A stretch of 64,000 nucleotides of DNA from G020344215 sp039586575 (lineage in GTDB: Bacteria > Gemmatimonadota > Gemmatimonadetes > Palauibacterales > KS3-K002). The notes under the pieces were generated by a model, which worked only from the letters and a program-made list of their open reading frames with translations, ran no database searches and was not told where the DNA came from. Each line of letters begins with the position of its first letter. Positions within the stretch are counted from its first letter, which is position 1. The translations under genes were made by a program, and so were the position numbers. Below are positions 32,264 to 39,840 of this stretch, piece by piece. Location: contig JBDHKD010000002.1 in NCBI GenBank assembly GCA_039586575.1, positions 62,001 to 126,000 of the forward strand, read 5' to 3'.

Positions 32264-33441
32264 TGGTGGCGGCCATAGACCCGGCGCTGACCTTCGACTC
32301 GTTCGTCGTTGGGCCAGAGAACCGCCTGGCCTGGGAAGCGGCGCGGACCGCTTCGGAGTCGCCAGGCTCGGCCTATAACCCGCTATTCATTTACAGCGAT
32401 ACGGGGTTGGGGAAGACGCATCTGCTCATCGCTCTCGCCAATCGGGCCATGCAGCTGCAACCCGAACTGCTTGTGGTTTACACCCCGCTAGAGGAGCTGA
32501 TCCGGGAACTGACCGGCGCCGCCGAGTCCGATGTGCCTTACAGAGAGGCCGATATCTGCCTGATCGATGACCTTCAGTTCATCGGCCAACACAGCACGGA
32601 CCATCAGATACTCTTCCATCTACTTGACCATCTGCTGATGGCCGGCAAACAAGTCGCGCTGGCCTGTGACCGGCCACCGCTCGAGCTCGGCGATCTCGAC
32701 AATCGTCTCCTTTCGAGGTTCAGCGGCGGGCTGGTTGTAGACATCGGGCGGCCCGCGCTCGATACGCGCCGAGCGATCCTCGAATTGCGGCTTTCAGCCA
32801 CGGGCGCGATGCTGAGGCCGGAGGTCCTTGACGCGATTGCCCACCTGGCGATCGAGAACGTCCGCCAGCTCAAGGGGGCGCTGAACCGAGTGCTGGCGGT
32901 CCAGGTATCCGAAGGCCGTGAGATTCAAGCCGACGAGGTCGACCGCTTACTCGCCGATGTGGTTGGCGACGCCGAGATGCCGTGGCTCACCGACGCGTTG
33001 GAGCGTTCGGGGGCCGAGTTCGCAGATTTCCTCAACGATGTCTCCTCCGCCGTGGAGGAAGCACTCGGCTCGCCGAAATGGCGGGAGGAGCTGGCTCGCG
33101 CGATCCTCAAGTGGGAAGGCGAGGGCTATGCCACAGGGCGACTTGAGTCCTATCTCGACGTGGAGGAGATGGTCGATGCCGAGCAAGTCATCGCGGCATT
33201 CGAGCGAGATGTGGCAACGTTGCAGGCGATTGAGGGGGAGATACAGCGTCTCGGTGGCGAAATGCCTGAGGGCCTGTCGCTGCGGGATCCCGATCACATA
33301 GAAGAGGCCAGGCAACTGTTGGAGGAAGCTCGCAGGTCGAACCTCGCTGTCGACGACTTCTTCTTCGATGAAGAGAAGGTCGTCTGGGACTGGCCGGCCA
33401 TCGATGAATTGCTGATTGAGGGTTGGGGCGATGGCAATTAA
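32263..33441 (+). CDS. DnaA-like AAA+ ATPase without DNA-binding domain, with unassigned C-terminal domain
   Basis: 392 residues. Residues 8-235 resemble DnaA domain III: TFDSFVVGPENRLAWEAA, Walker A S-D-T-G-L-G-K-T (45-52), Walker B ICLIDDLQFI, sensor ACDRPP, and RLLSRFSGGLVVDI with the arginine-finger region. The DnaA domain IV helix-turn-helix is missing. Residues 235-392 are instead mostly helical and acidic (FLNDVSSAVEEAL, ILKWEGEGYATGRLESYL), ending VVWDWPAIDELLIEGWG. It overlaps mglA by one base and the next PATAN gene by 11. It is unlikely to be the replication initiator; it may be a nucleotide switch or localisation factor for the polarity system. Confidence 0.85.
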   Translation: MVAAIDPALTFDSFVVGPENRLAWEAARTASESPGSAYNPLFIYSDTGLGKTHLLIALANRAMQLQPELLVVYTPLEELIRELTGAAESDVPYREADICLIDDLQFIGQHSTDHQILFHLLDHLLMAGKQVALACDRPPLELGDLDNRLLSRFSGGLVVDIGRPALDTRRAILELRLSATGAMLRPEVLDAIAHLAIENVRQLKGALNRVLAVQVSEGREIQADEVDRLLADVVGDAEMPWLTDALERSGAEFADFLNDVSSAVEEALGSPKWREELARAILKWEGEGYATGRLESYLDVEEMVDAEQVIAAFERDVATLQAIEGEIQRLGGEMPEGLSLRDPDHIEEARQLLEEARRSNLAVDDFFFDEEKVVWDWPAIDELLIEGWGDGN

Positions 33442-35062
33442 GGGCAGCCTCAAAGAAGCCAGCTTACCGGACGTCCTGCAACTCCTGACTATGGGGGGCA
33501 AGACCGGTTGTCTTTCGGTCACCGACCGCCAGAGCTTTGGCTATATCTATTTCGACGAGGGACGGATCATCTACGCCTCGCTGCTCAACCGTCGTGACCG
33601 ACTCGGTGACATCCTCGTCCGCGAGGGCGTGATCCAGCGGGAGCAGCTCGATGCCGCGATAGAAGAGCAGAGCAAAGCACGCGATGGCCGCCGACTCGGT
33701 GAGATTCTGCAAGACAAGGGGTTCATCGAACAGGCGACTCTGCAGAGGTGGGTACGCTACCAGATTCAAGAAGCCGTATACCATCTCTTCACTTGGCACC
33801 AGGGCACGTTCTATTTCGAGCCCGGTCAAAGACCTGATCAGGAACAGATACTCGTTTCCATCGATCCGGAGAGCCTGCTCTTGGAAGGTGCCCGCCGGGT
33901 TGACGAGTGGAGCCAGATCGAGGCGAAAGTCCCGTCCCTCGATCTGATGTTTGCGCTTCACCCCGAGCGGTCCGCCGCGATCTCGTCACTCGACCTCACC
34001 GATGAGCAGCAGAAGATACTGCCGTACCTCGATGGCAAGCACAGTGGTTGGGAGGTCATCGAGGAGACCGCCCTGGGCGAGTTCGAGGTCGGGAAAGCAT
34101 TGTTCGGCCTGGTGACAGCCGGTCTGGTGCGACGGGTCGGAAAACGCGAGCGCGAGACGCCGCGAGCCGAAAAACGGGCTCGCGTCGATGAGCACCGCAA
34201 TCTTGGGGTCGCCTTCTACAAGACCGGAATGTTCGATGAAGCGGTCCGCGAGCTGAAGCAGGTGCTCGAGCTCGAGCCCGACGCCCTCGATGCCGAGTTC
34301 TACCTCGGACTCGTCGCGCTCCGCAGAGGCGAGGACGATACCGCCCAAGACAAGTTCCGCGATGTCATGGCGCGCGGGGCAGCCCGGCCTGCTGTCTACA
34401 ACGATCTCGCACTCGTTCTCGCCAAGCAGGGACAGACGGTGGAGGCGGTGAGCATGCTCGAGGAGGGGCTCAGCGAGACCAAAGGGCACCCCAAGCTGTT
34501 ACTGACGAAAGCGCTTTGTGAGCTGAAGTTGGGCGATCCCGCCGCCGCCAAGAGCACGCTCGACGATTATGAGGCGAGCGCCGGCCAGAGGCTGGCGGCA
34601 TTGTACTACTCGACGCGGGCGCTGGCCGAGGCGATGTCGGCCGACCTCGAAGCCGCGGCACGGGTGGTCGCCGAGGGTGTCGAGCGCTACCCGCACTCGG
34701 CGCCGCTTGCCAACAACGCGGGCGTGGTTCTCGAGCGGAAAGGTGACCTGGAGCGGTCGCGCGAGCTATACGAGCGGGCACTCGAGCAAGACTCGGGCTT
34801 GCCGCAGCCTTCCAAGAATCTCGGTGACCTGCTCTACAGAGAGGGTCTCTACGACAAGGCCGCTGAGGCCTACCAACGAGCACTGCGGGCGAACCCGAGC
34901 CTTGGGGACGACGTCTACGCCAAACTGGGCAATGTCTACTACAAAGGGCGAGAACGGAGCAAGGCGATCGAGATGTGGAAGCGTGCTCTCGAGATCAATC
35001 CGGCCAATGAGGTCGTTCGCACGAACCTCGAGTTCGTGAAAGGCAGCTCCGGTGAGCGATGA
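33431..35062 (+). CDS. PATAN (DUF4388)-winged helix-TPR protein, long form
   Basis: 543 residues from ATG 33431. Residues 1-110 are a PATAN domain (IKGSLKEASLPDVLQLLTMGGKTGCLSV, IYFDEGRIIYAS, GDILVREGVI). A winged-helix-like segment lies near 185-235 (LDLTDEQQKILPYLDG, KALFGLVTAGLVRRVG). From about 255 on there are eight or nine TPR units. The architecture matches the protein at 28858 with more repeats. It overlaps the DnaA-like gene by 11 bases and cheR by 11 bases, so translation of the whole block is probably coupled. Confidence 0.87.
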   Translation: MAIKGSLKEASLPDVLQLLTMGGKTGCLSVTDRQSFGYIYFDEGRIIYASLLNRRDRLGDILVREGVIQREQLDAAIEEQSKARDGRRLGEILQDKGFIEQATLQRWVRYQIQEAVYHLFTWHQGTFYFEPGQRPDQEQILVSIDPESLLLEGARRVDEWSQIEAKVPSLDLMFALHPERSAAISSLDLTDEQQKILPYLDGKHSGWEVIEETALGEFEVGKALFGLVTAGLVRRVGKRERETPRAEKRARVDEHRNLGVAFYKTGMFDEAVRELKQVLELEPDALDAEFYLGLVALRRGEDDTAQDKFRDVMARGAARPAVYNDLALVLAKQGQTVEAVSMLEEGLSETKGHPKLLLTKALCELKLGDPAAAKSTLDDYEASAGQRLAALYYSTRALAEAMSADLEAAARVVAEGVERYPHSAPLANNAGVVLERKGDLERSRELYERALEQDSGLPQPSKNLGDLLYREGLYDKAAEAYQRALRANPSLGDDVYAKLGNVYYKGRERSKAIEMWKRALEINPANEVVRTNLEFVKGSSGER

Positions 35063-35855
35063 CGAGGCTGCTTACGCCGCGCTATTCGCCAAGATCGAGC
35101 GCGAGCGTGGGTTTCGCGGAAACCTGTACAGACAGAAGTGCCTGCGTCGGCGCGTTGCCGTGCGAATGCGCGCCCGCGGGCTCGAGAGATTGGACGAGTA
35201 CGCAGCGCTGCTGGACTCGGATCCCTCCGAGTACGACCGCCTACTGCGCGTTCTGACCATCAACGTCAGCAAGTTCTTTCGCAACCCGGAGACCTGGGCC
35301 GTCATCCGGGAAACGATCTTACCGGACTTGCTCGGTAGGAGCGAGCCGCCAGTAGTGTGGAGTGCCGGGTCCGCGGCAGGGGAGGAGGCATACAGCGTCG
35401 CGATATTGATTACCGAGATACTCGCCGCCCGGGGGCGGAGCGTCTCGAACGGTATGCGCATCATCGGTACGGACATCGATGCGGCATCCCTAGAGGCTGC
35501 CCGGGCGGCGGTATATCCTGAGGCGGCGCTGTCGGAGACCCCGGGGGACATCCGTCAGCGCTGGTTCGTGAAGGGCGACCTGAATCGTCTAAAGGACCCG
35601 ATACCGTCGCTAGTCGAGTTTCGCCAACTGGACGTCTTAGAGCGACGACCCGAATTCGAAGCCGACCTGATCCTCTGTCGCAACCTATTGATCTATCTCG
35701 ACCGCCCGGCTCAACGTCAGGTATTCCAGACGATGATCGAGGTCCTGCGACCGAGTGGCTACCTGGTTCTGGGTCGCGTGGAGATGCTGGCGCGCGACGT
35801 GAAGTCGTCTTTCGAGGTGGTCAACGCGCGAGAGAGAATCTACCGGAAACTGTGA
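35052..35855 (+). CDS. cheR: Chemotaxis protein methyltransferase CheR
   Basis: 267 residues from GTG 35052. An N-terminal helical domain (YRQKCLRRRVAVRMRARG) precedes NVSKFFRNPETWAVI and the SAM-binding domain with WSAGSAAGEEAYSVA, IIGTDIDAASLEAA, LILCRNLLIYLD and GYLVLGRVEML. The usual Cys in the SAGCSTGEE motif is replaced by Ser-Ala, a tolerated change. It methylates receptor glutamates with S-adenosylmethionine. No receptor is encoded in the window, so targets lie elsewhere. Confidence 0.95.
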   Translation: MSDDEAAYAALFAKIERERGFRGNLYRQKCLRRRVAVRMRARGLERLDEYAALLDSDPSEYDRLLRVLTINVSKFFRNPETWAVIRETILPDLLGRSEPPVVWSAGSAAGEEAYSVAILITEILAARGRSVSNGMRIIGTDIDAASLEAARAAVYPEAALSETPGDIRQRWFVKGDLNRLKDPIPSLVEFRQLDVLERRPEFEADLILCRNLLIYLDRPAQRQVFQTMIEVLRPSGYLVLGRVEMLARDVKSSFEVVNARERIYRKL

Positions 35856-36328
35856 AGATCTTTGTTCCGATGGGTGATCGTCGCGTTCTGAAGGATGAAG
35901 GGACGCTCTCGATATCGGGTCTCGGCTCGTGTGTGGCGATTGTGCTTTACGATGCGGTCTGCCGAGTCGGTGGACTCGCACACGTGCTGCTTCCCGAACC
36001 CTCGTATTCGAAGCGCGAGCGCCTCTGGTTGTTTGCCACCACGGCGATCCCGGCCCTGGTGAAAGAGATGGAAGAGGCGGGTGCGGACAGTAGCCACCTC
36101 ACCGCGCGGCTTGTCGGCGGGGCTTCGATGTTTCAGGACCTCCTGCCGCCCGACCGGCCGAATATCGGTCAGCGGAACATAGCGGCTGCCCGCGCCACGC
36201 TTGCCGAGGCCAACATCCCGGTGATCGCTGAGGAGGTGGGCGGCGATGTCGGCCGCTCGCTGGAGTTCGATCTGGGCAATGGCGCTATTCGTATCCGCTC
36301 TCAGGGAAGATCCGGTGTCGAGATCTGA
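35852..36328 (+). CDS. cheD: CheD receptor glutamine deamidase
   Basis: 158 residues from GTG 35852. The catalytic Cys is in SGLGSCVAIVLYD, the His in GGLAHVLLPEP, and the Thr/Gly region in LTARLVGGASMF, so all active-site elements are present. CheD deamidates receptor glutamines and also binds CheC, stimulating its phosphatase activity; the CheC-type gene at 25526 is the likely partner. It overlaps cheR by four bases and cheB by 14. Confidence 0.93.
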   Translation: MKIFVPMGDRRVLKDEGTLSISGLGSCVAIVLYDAVCRVGGLAHVLLPEPSYSKRERLWLFATTAIPALVKEMEEAGADSSHLTARLVGGASMFQDLLPPDRPNIGQRNIAAARATLAEANIPVIAEEVGGDVGRSLEFDLGNGAIRIRSQGRSGVEI

Positions 36329-37403
36329 CCGTGCTCGCCGGTCTGCCAGCGTTCTGGTGGTGGATGACAGCGTGTTCATGCGGCGCATGATCTCGGACAT
36401 GATCTCGCGTCTGCCGGGATTCCGGGTCGTAGGGGTCGCTGCGGACGGTGAGGAGGCTTTGCGACGCATCGCGGAGCTTGATCCGGATGTGGTCACCCTG
36501 GATATCGAGATGCCGCGGCTCGATGGCTTCGGCGTGCTGGAACGCGTGATGGCCTCGCGCCCGAAGCCGATCGTCGTGTTCTCGGCCTATACCGAGGCTG
36601 GGTCGGCGGCTGCCCTGAGAGCCCTCGATCTTGGTGCCGTCGATCTCGTGGCCAAGCCTTCCGGGCCGATCTCCTTCGATGTGGCTCGGGTCGAGGCGCG
36701 GCTGTTCGAGGCCCTCGAAGCAGCGGTGGCGGCCGACGTCGGTGCGCTGGTGGGCGAGCACGGCAAGGAGGCGGCACCGGTGACCGCCCCGGGGCTCAGC
36801 GACGAGGCGGCGGTCGCCATCGCCGCCTCCACCGGAGGTCCTCGTGCCCTGTCGTATGTGCTCGGCTCCTTGCCCGCCGATCTCGGTGCAGCCGTACTCG
36901 TGGTCCAGCACATGCCACCGGGGTTCACGACGACCTTGGCGGCACGGCTAAGCCAGATCGCCAGACTGCCGGTGGCGGAGGCCAGCGGCGGCGAGACCGT
37001 CGTCCCGAATCGGGCCTGGATCGCGCCGGGCGACTTCCACATGCGTGTCAGGCGAACGGATGACCGGGTGAGGATCACGCTCGATCAACGGGAGTCGATG
37101 TGGGGCACGCGACCCGCCGCCGACGCGCTCTTTCCCAGCGTCGCCGAGGCGTATGCCGGTCGCTGCGTGGGTGTCGTGCTCACCGGCATGGGGCGCGACG
37201 GGGCCCACGGGCTCGCCGCCATCTTGGCCGCCCAAGGACGTACGATCGCGCAGGACAGGGAGACAAGTGTGGTGTTCGGCATGCCGGGCCGGGCCGTCGA
37301 GCTCGGTGCCGCAGAGCTCGTTGTCCCGCTGGAGGAGATTCCCGGCGCGATCGTCCGCTGCCTGGGTGAGCTGGCGCAGGCGGAACAACGGAAGCGTCGA
37401 TGA
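36315..37403 (+). CDS. cheB: Receptor methylesterase/deamidase CheB
   Basis: 362 residues from GTG 36315, which lies inside cheD. The N-terminal receiver domain has VLVVDDSVFMRR, phosphorylated Asp in VVTLDIEMPRLDG and LVAKPSG. The C-terminal methylesterase has the Ser of the catalytic triad in IAASTGGPRAL, the His in VQHMPPGFT and the Asp in TGMGRDGAHGL. It removes methyl groups put on by CheR. It overlaps the tandem CheW gene by four bases. Confidence 0.96.
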   Translation: MSRSDRARRSASVLVVDDSVFMRRMISDMISRLPGFRVVGVAADGEEALRRIAELDPDVVTLDIEMPRLDGFGVLERVMASRPKPIVVFSAYTEAGSAAALRALDLGAVDLVAKPSGPISFDVARVEARLFEALEAAVAADVGALVGEHGKEAAPVTAPGLSDEAAVAIAASTGGPRALSYVLGSLPADLGAAVLVVQHMPPGFTTTLAARLSQIARLPVAEASGGETVVPNRAWIAPGDFHMRVRRTDDRVRITLDQRESMWGTRPAADALFPSVAEAYAGRCVGVVLTGMGRDGAHGLAAILAAQGRTIAQDRETSVVFGMPGRAVELGAAELVVPLEEIPGAIVRCLGELAQAEQRKRR

Positions 37404-38398
37404 ATAAGCTGGTCACCTTCCGCCTAGGGGACTCCCGGTTCGCGATTCCCGCCGAGCTGGTCGCCGAAGTCGTCGAGACCGGCCCCATTACCCACCGCCT
37501 GCCGGGTGAAAAGGGCAGTCACGTGGGTTTGGCATGTGTTCGTGACCGCTGGATTCCGGTGGTGGAGCTTGCCAGTGCTCTCGCCGATGCGCCGCCTTTG
37601 GATCCCGATGCCCCGGGTGCTGTCGTGCTGGTTCTGGGCCGGGAGCGAGGTCAACTGGGTCTAAGGGTTCAGGACCCCGGTGAGGTGGTCGCGATGCGGG
37701 TCGAGCGAGCTCGTCAGGAACGATCCGAGGATCTGCTCGACGTCGATGGCGAGCTGGTGCGCTTCGTGGACCCTGCGACGCTGGTGGCGTCGGGGGTGAT
37801 GCTGACAGGGGAGAAGGGAGCACACATGCAGGACAGTCAGGCCAACCCCGAGCCGCTGCGAGTCGTCACGTTCCAGCTCGGCGACGAGGCGTTCGGCATC
37901 GATGTTATGGGTGTCTTCGAGGTCCTCCCGCTGCCGGAGTTGCGCCCCGTGCCGAGGGCGCCAGACTTCGTCGAAGGTGTAGTGGAAGTCCGTGACTCGA
38001 TCGTTCCGGTCATCGACATGCGCAAGCGGTTCAGCATGCCGGCCCGAGAGCACGGGGCGCCGACGCGTCTGCTGATCGTTGCCATGGGCGAGGGCCGTGC
38101 GGGTCTGATCGTCGATGCCGTGCCCGGAGTCATCCCGCTGCCCGAGTCGGCCGTCAACCCGCCACCCGACTTCTTCCGCGGCCTGGCCGGACGTTACCTT
38201 GACGGCCTGGCCAAGGACGGCGACCGCTTGATCATCTTGCTGAACGTGGGCGAGATTCTAAGCTCCAAGGAGAAGATCGCCCTGGAGAAGATGGTTAGCG
38301 AGGCCGCCTCTGCCGCCAAACGATCGGGCGCCAAGCCTCGGCCCAAGCGCAAGAAGCGCACGCCGCGCAGTACGAAGAAGAAGAAGTCGGACACTTGA
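37400..38398 (+). CDS. Tandem CheW protein with basic tail
   Basis: 332 residues with two CheW domains. The first (1-135) is divergent (LVTFRLGDSRFAIPAELVAEVVETG, VGLACVRDRWIPVVELASAL). The second (about 150-290) is canonical (VVTFQLGDEAFGIDVMGVFEVLPLPEL, VEGVVEVRDSIVPVIDMRKRF, GDRLIILLNVGEI). The last 30 residues are Lys/Arg-rich, like a histone H1 tail. No receiver domain is present, so it is not CheV. It may bridge two array components, or an array and DNA or membrane. It overlaps cheB and the next gene. Confidence 0.88.
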   Translation: MNKLVTFRLGDSRFAIPAELVAEVVETGPITHRLPGEKGSHVGLACVRDRWIPVVELASALADAPPLDPDAPGAVVLVLGRERGQLGLRVQDPGEVVAMRVERARQERSEDLLDVDGELVRFVDPATLVASGVMLTGEKGAHMQDSQANPEPLRVVTFQLGDEAFGIDVMGVFEVLPLPELRPVPRAPDFVEGVVEVRDSIVPVIDMRKRFSMPAREHGAPTRLLIVAMGEGRAGLIVDAVPGVIPLPESAVNPPPDFFRGLAGRYLDGLAKDGDRLIILLNVGEILSSKEKIALEKMVSEAASAAKRSGAKPRPKRKKRTPRSTKKKKSDT

Positions 38399-39348
38399 GC
38401 ATCGTCTGCTCGCTTTGCCTTGCCGGTATCATCCTCTCGGGATCCCCCAATTCTCCGGCCGCACAGCAGGAGCTCCGCAGCGGCGCATTCCTGTTTCGCT
38501 ACTGGCCCGGCCACGAGAACGTCGCCGCCTGGCTGGCGGAAGCCTATGCCGTGCCGCCCTCCTTCCGAGGTCTACCGCCCGACCTGCTGGCCAGCGGTGA
38601 GATCGTCGTCTACTTGGCGCCGGATGCGGCGACCTTCAATGCGCTGGCGCCCGGCGCACCCGACTGGAGTGGTGGAATAGCCTTTCCGGAAGGTGATCGG
38701 GTCGTTCTCCCCTTGTTCGGTGCCGGATCCAATCTGGCGTCGCTGCACGCAGTGCTGCGACACGAGTTGGCTCATATCGCCCTCGCGCGCTTCCTCGGGC
38801 CCGGCGTCCCCCACTGGTTTCACGAAGGGTACGCGCAGTTGGCCGCCGGGAGTTGGAGGGCCGATGACGCCTGGACGCTGCGCTTCGCCATCCTGCAAGG
38901 ACGGCTCCCGGCCCTACAGTCGCTGAGCCTCGACTTCGCCCGCAGCCGCATCAGTGCCGATCACGCCTACCTGCTCTCCTATACGGCCGTCGCGTTCCTC
39001 TACCGCCTCGGTGGTGCGGAAGGATTCGCGCGCTTTCTGGAGCGCTGGCGCGAGCTCGGTGATCCGGACTCGGCCATGCGCCGCACCTACGGCCTCACGC
39101 TCGGCCAGTTCGAACGCCTCTGGCGCCGAGACGTCGGCCGCCGCTTCGGTTGGCTGTTGGTGCTCGCTCAGACGGCGGTGTTCTGGACCATCATGACGAT
39201 CCTTTTGCTCGTTCTGGGGTATTGGAAAAAGCAGCGAACTCGCCGAAAACTCGAGGCCCTGGAAGCGGCTGTGGCCGCCCAGGAACCACTGGAAGGAGCG
39301 GATTGGCCGGACGGCGGCCTGATTGACGACCCTCGCCGAAAGGAATAG
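38395..39348 (+). CDS. Membrane-anchored gluzincin metalloprotease (peptidase MA-like)
   Basis: 317 residues from TTG 38395, overlapping the previous stop. A signal-like N-terminus (CLAGIILSGSPNSPAAQQ) precedes an extracytoplasmic catalytic domain with HELAH and, about 20 residues on, WFHEGYAQ supplying the third zinc ligand, the peptidase MA arrangement. A transmembrane helix near 246-275 is followed by a basic, then acidic cytoplasmic tail. No substrate is known. It is the last gene of the run that starts with cheW; whether it belongs to the chemosensory system or merely follows it is open. Confidence 0.78.
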   Translation: MSIVCSLCLAGIILSGSPNSPAAQQELRSGAFLFRYWPGHENVAAWLAEAYAVPPSFRGLPPDLLASGEIVVYLAPDAATFNALAPGAPDWSGGIAFPEGDRVVLPLFGAGSNLASLHAVLRHELAHIALARFLGPGVPHWFHEGYAQLAAGSWRADDAWTLRFAILQGRLPALQSLSLDFARSRISADHAYLLSYTAVAFLYRLGGAEGFARFLERWRELGDPDSAMRRTYGLTLGQFERLWRRDVGRRFGWLLVLAQTAVFWTIMTILLLVLGYWKKQRTRRKLEALEAAVAAQEPLEGADWPDGGLIDDPRRKE

Positions 39349-39435
39349 TATTGACCGGTTCACGCCGGACATCCTGGGTAGAGAATCGATCGCGGGCCGC
39401 GGGCGGTCCGCCGAGCATGGAGGCCGGAGGCGTTG

Positions 39436-39645
39436 GTGAAGGCGTCGGTGACTGATCTGACAGACGGGCCGCGGGCCCTGCAATTCACGCGGTTGAACTG
39501 GGCGTTGCTGGTGGCCGCTGCCGTGCTCATCGTCCTCGGCTACACCGCGCTTGCCAGTAGTTCGCCGCTCCTTTCTACCGTCATCGCGCCGCTTCTCCTG
39601 GTCGCGGCCTACGCGGTGCTGATACCGCTAGGCCTCATCCTGTGA
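39436..39645 (+). CDS. Small two-helix membrane protein, unknown function
   Basis: 69 residues from GTG 39436 (TTG 39433 is possible) with GGCCGGAGG just upstream. Two hydrophobic helices, about 22-40 and 47-69, are joined by a short ASSSPLLST turn, and the protein ends in the second helix. Size and layout resemble DUF3098-type proteins, but I do not recognise a definite family. It lies between the metalloprotease and tRNA-Val. Confidence 0.6.
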   Translation: MKASVTDLTDGPRALQFTRLNWALLVAAAVLIVLGYTALASSSPLLSTVIAPLLLVAAYAVLIPLGLIL

Positions 39646-39655
39646 TGGCAGCCGG

Positions 39656-39684
39656 TTGACGGCCGTTTGGTCGGGGCGTATGCT
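39656..39684 (+). promoter_or_regulatory. Promoter of tRNA-Val
   Basis: TTGACG at 39656-39661 and TATGCT at 39679-39684 are separated by 17 bases, with predicted transcription start near 39691, about 11 bases before the mature tRNA 5' end. Confidence 0.8.
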
Positions 39685-39701
39685 GGCGGCCGAGTGGAAC
39701 G

Positions 39702-39775
39702 GGGCGCGTAGCTCAGCTGGTAAGAGCGCTGCCCTTACAAGGCAGAGGCCCCTGGTTCGAGCCCAGGCGCGCCCA
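39702..39775 (+). tRNA. tRNA-Val(TAC)
   Basis: A complete 74-base cloverleaf: acceptor GGGCGCG pairs with CGCGCCC (39768-39774), D stem GCTC/GAGC, anticodon stem CTGCC/GGCAG with loop CTTACAA giving anticodon TAC, five-base variable loop, T stem CCTGG/CCAGG with TTCGAGC, discriminator A at 39775. CCA is not encoded. The anticodon reads GUA (and other GUN) valine codons. Confidence 0.97.
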
Positions 39776-39795
39776 TGGCGACTCGCACCTGTGGC

Positions 39796-39811
39796 GCGGG
39801 CGTTAGCCCGC
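39796..39811 (+). repeat. Perfect short hairpin between tRNA-Val and the TPR gene
   Basis: GCGGGC-GTTA-GCCCGC, a six-base perfect stem, 20 bases after the tRNA. No T-run follows, so it is not an intrinsic terminator. It could help 3' processing of the tRNA or affect the downstream mRNA. Confidence 0.5.
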
Positions 39812-39840
39812 TGGAACAGACCCCAAGGGAGAGCAAGTCT

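Noticed and set aside
32263..33441. The DnaA-like gene as the replication initiator next to an origin
   Set aside because: It lacks the DNA-binding domain IV and domain I, and there is no dnaN, recF or DnaA-box cluster nearby.
39775..39840. Start of the exported TPR protein at ATG 39775
   Set aside because: That ATG begins on the discriminator base of tRNA-Val, and the 22 added residues would precede a clear signal peptide. ATG 39841 has a good ribosome site.
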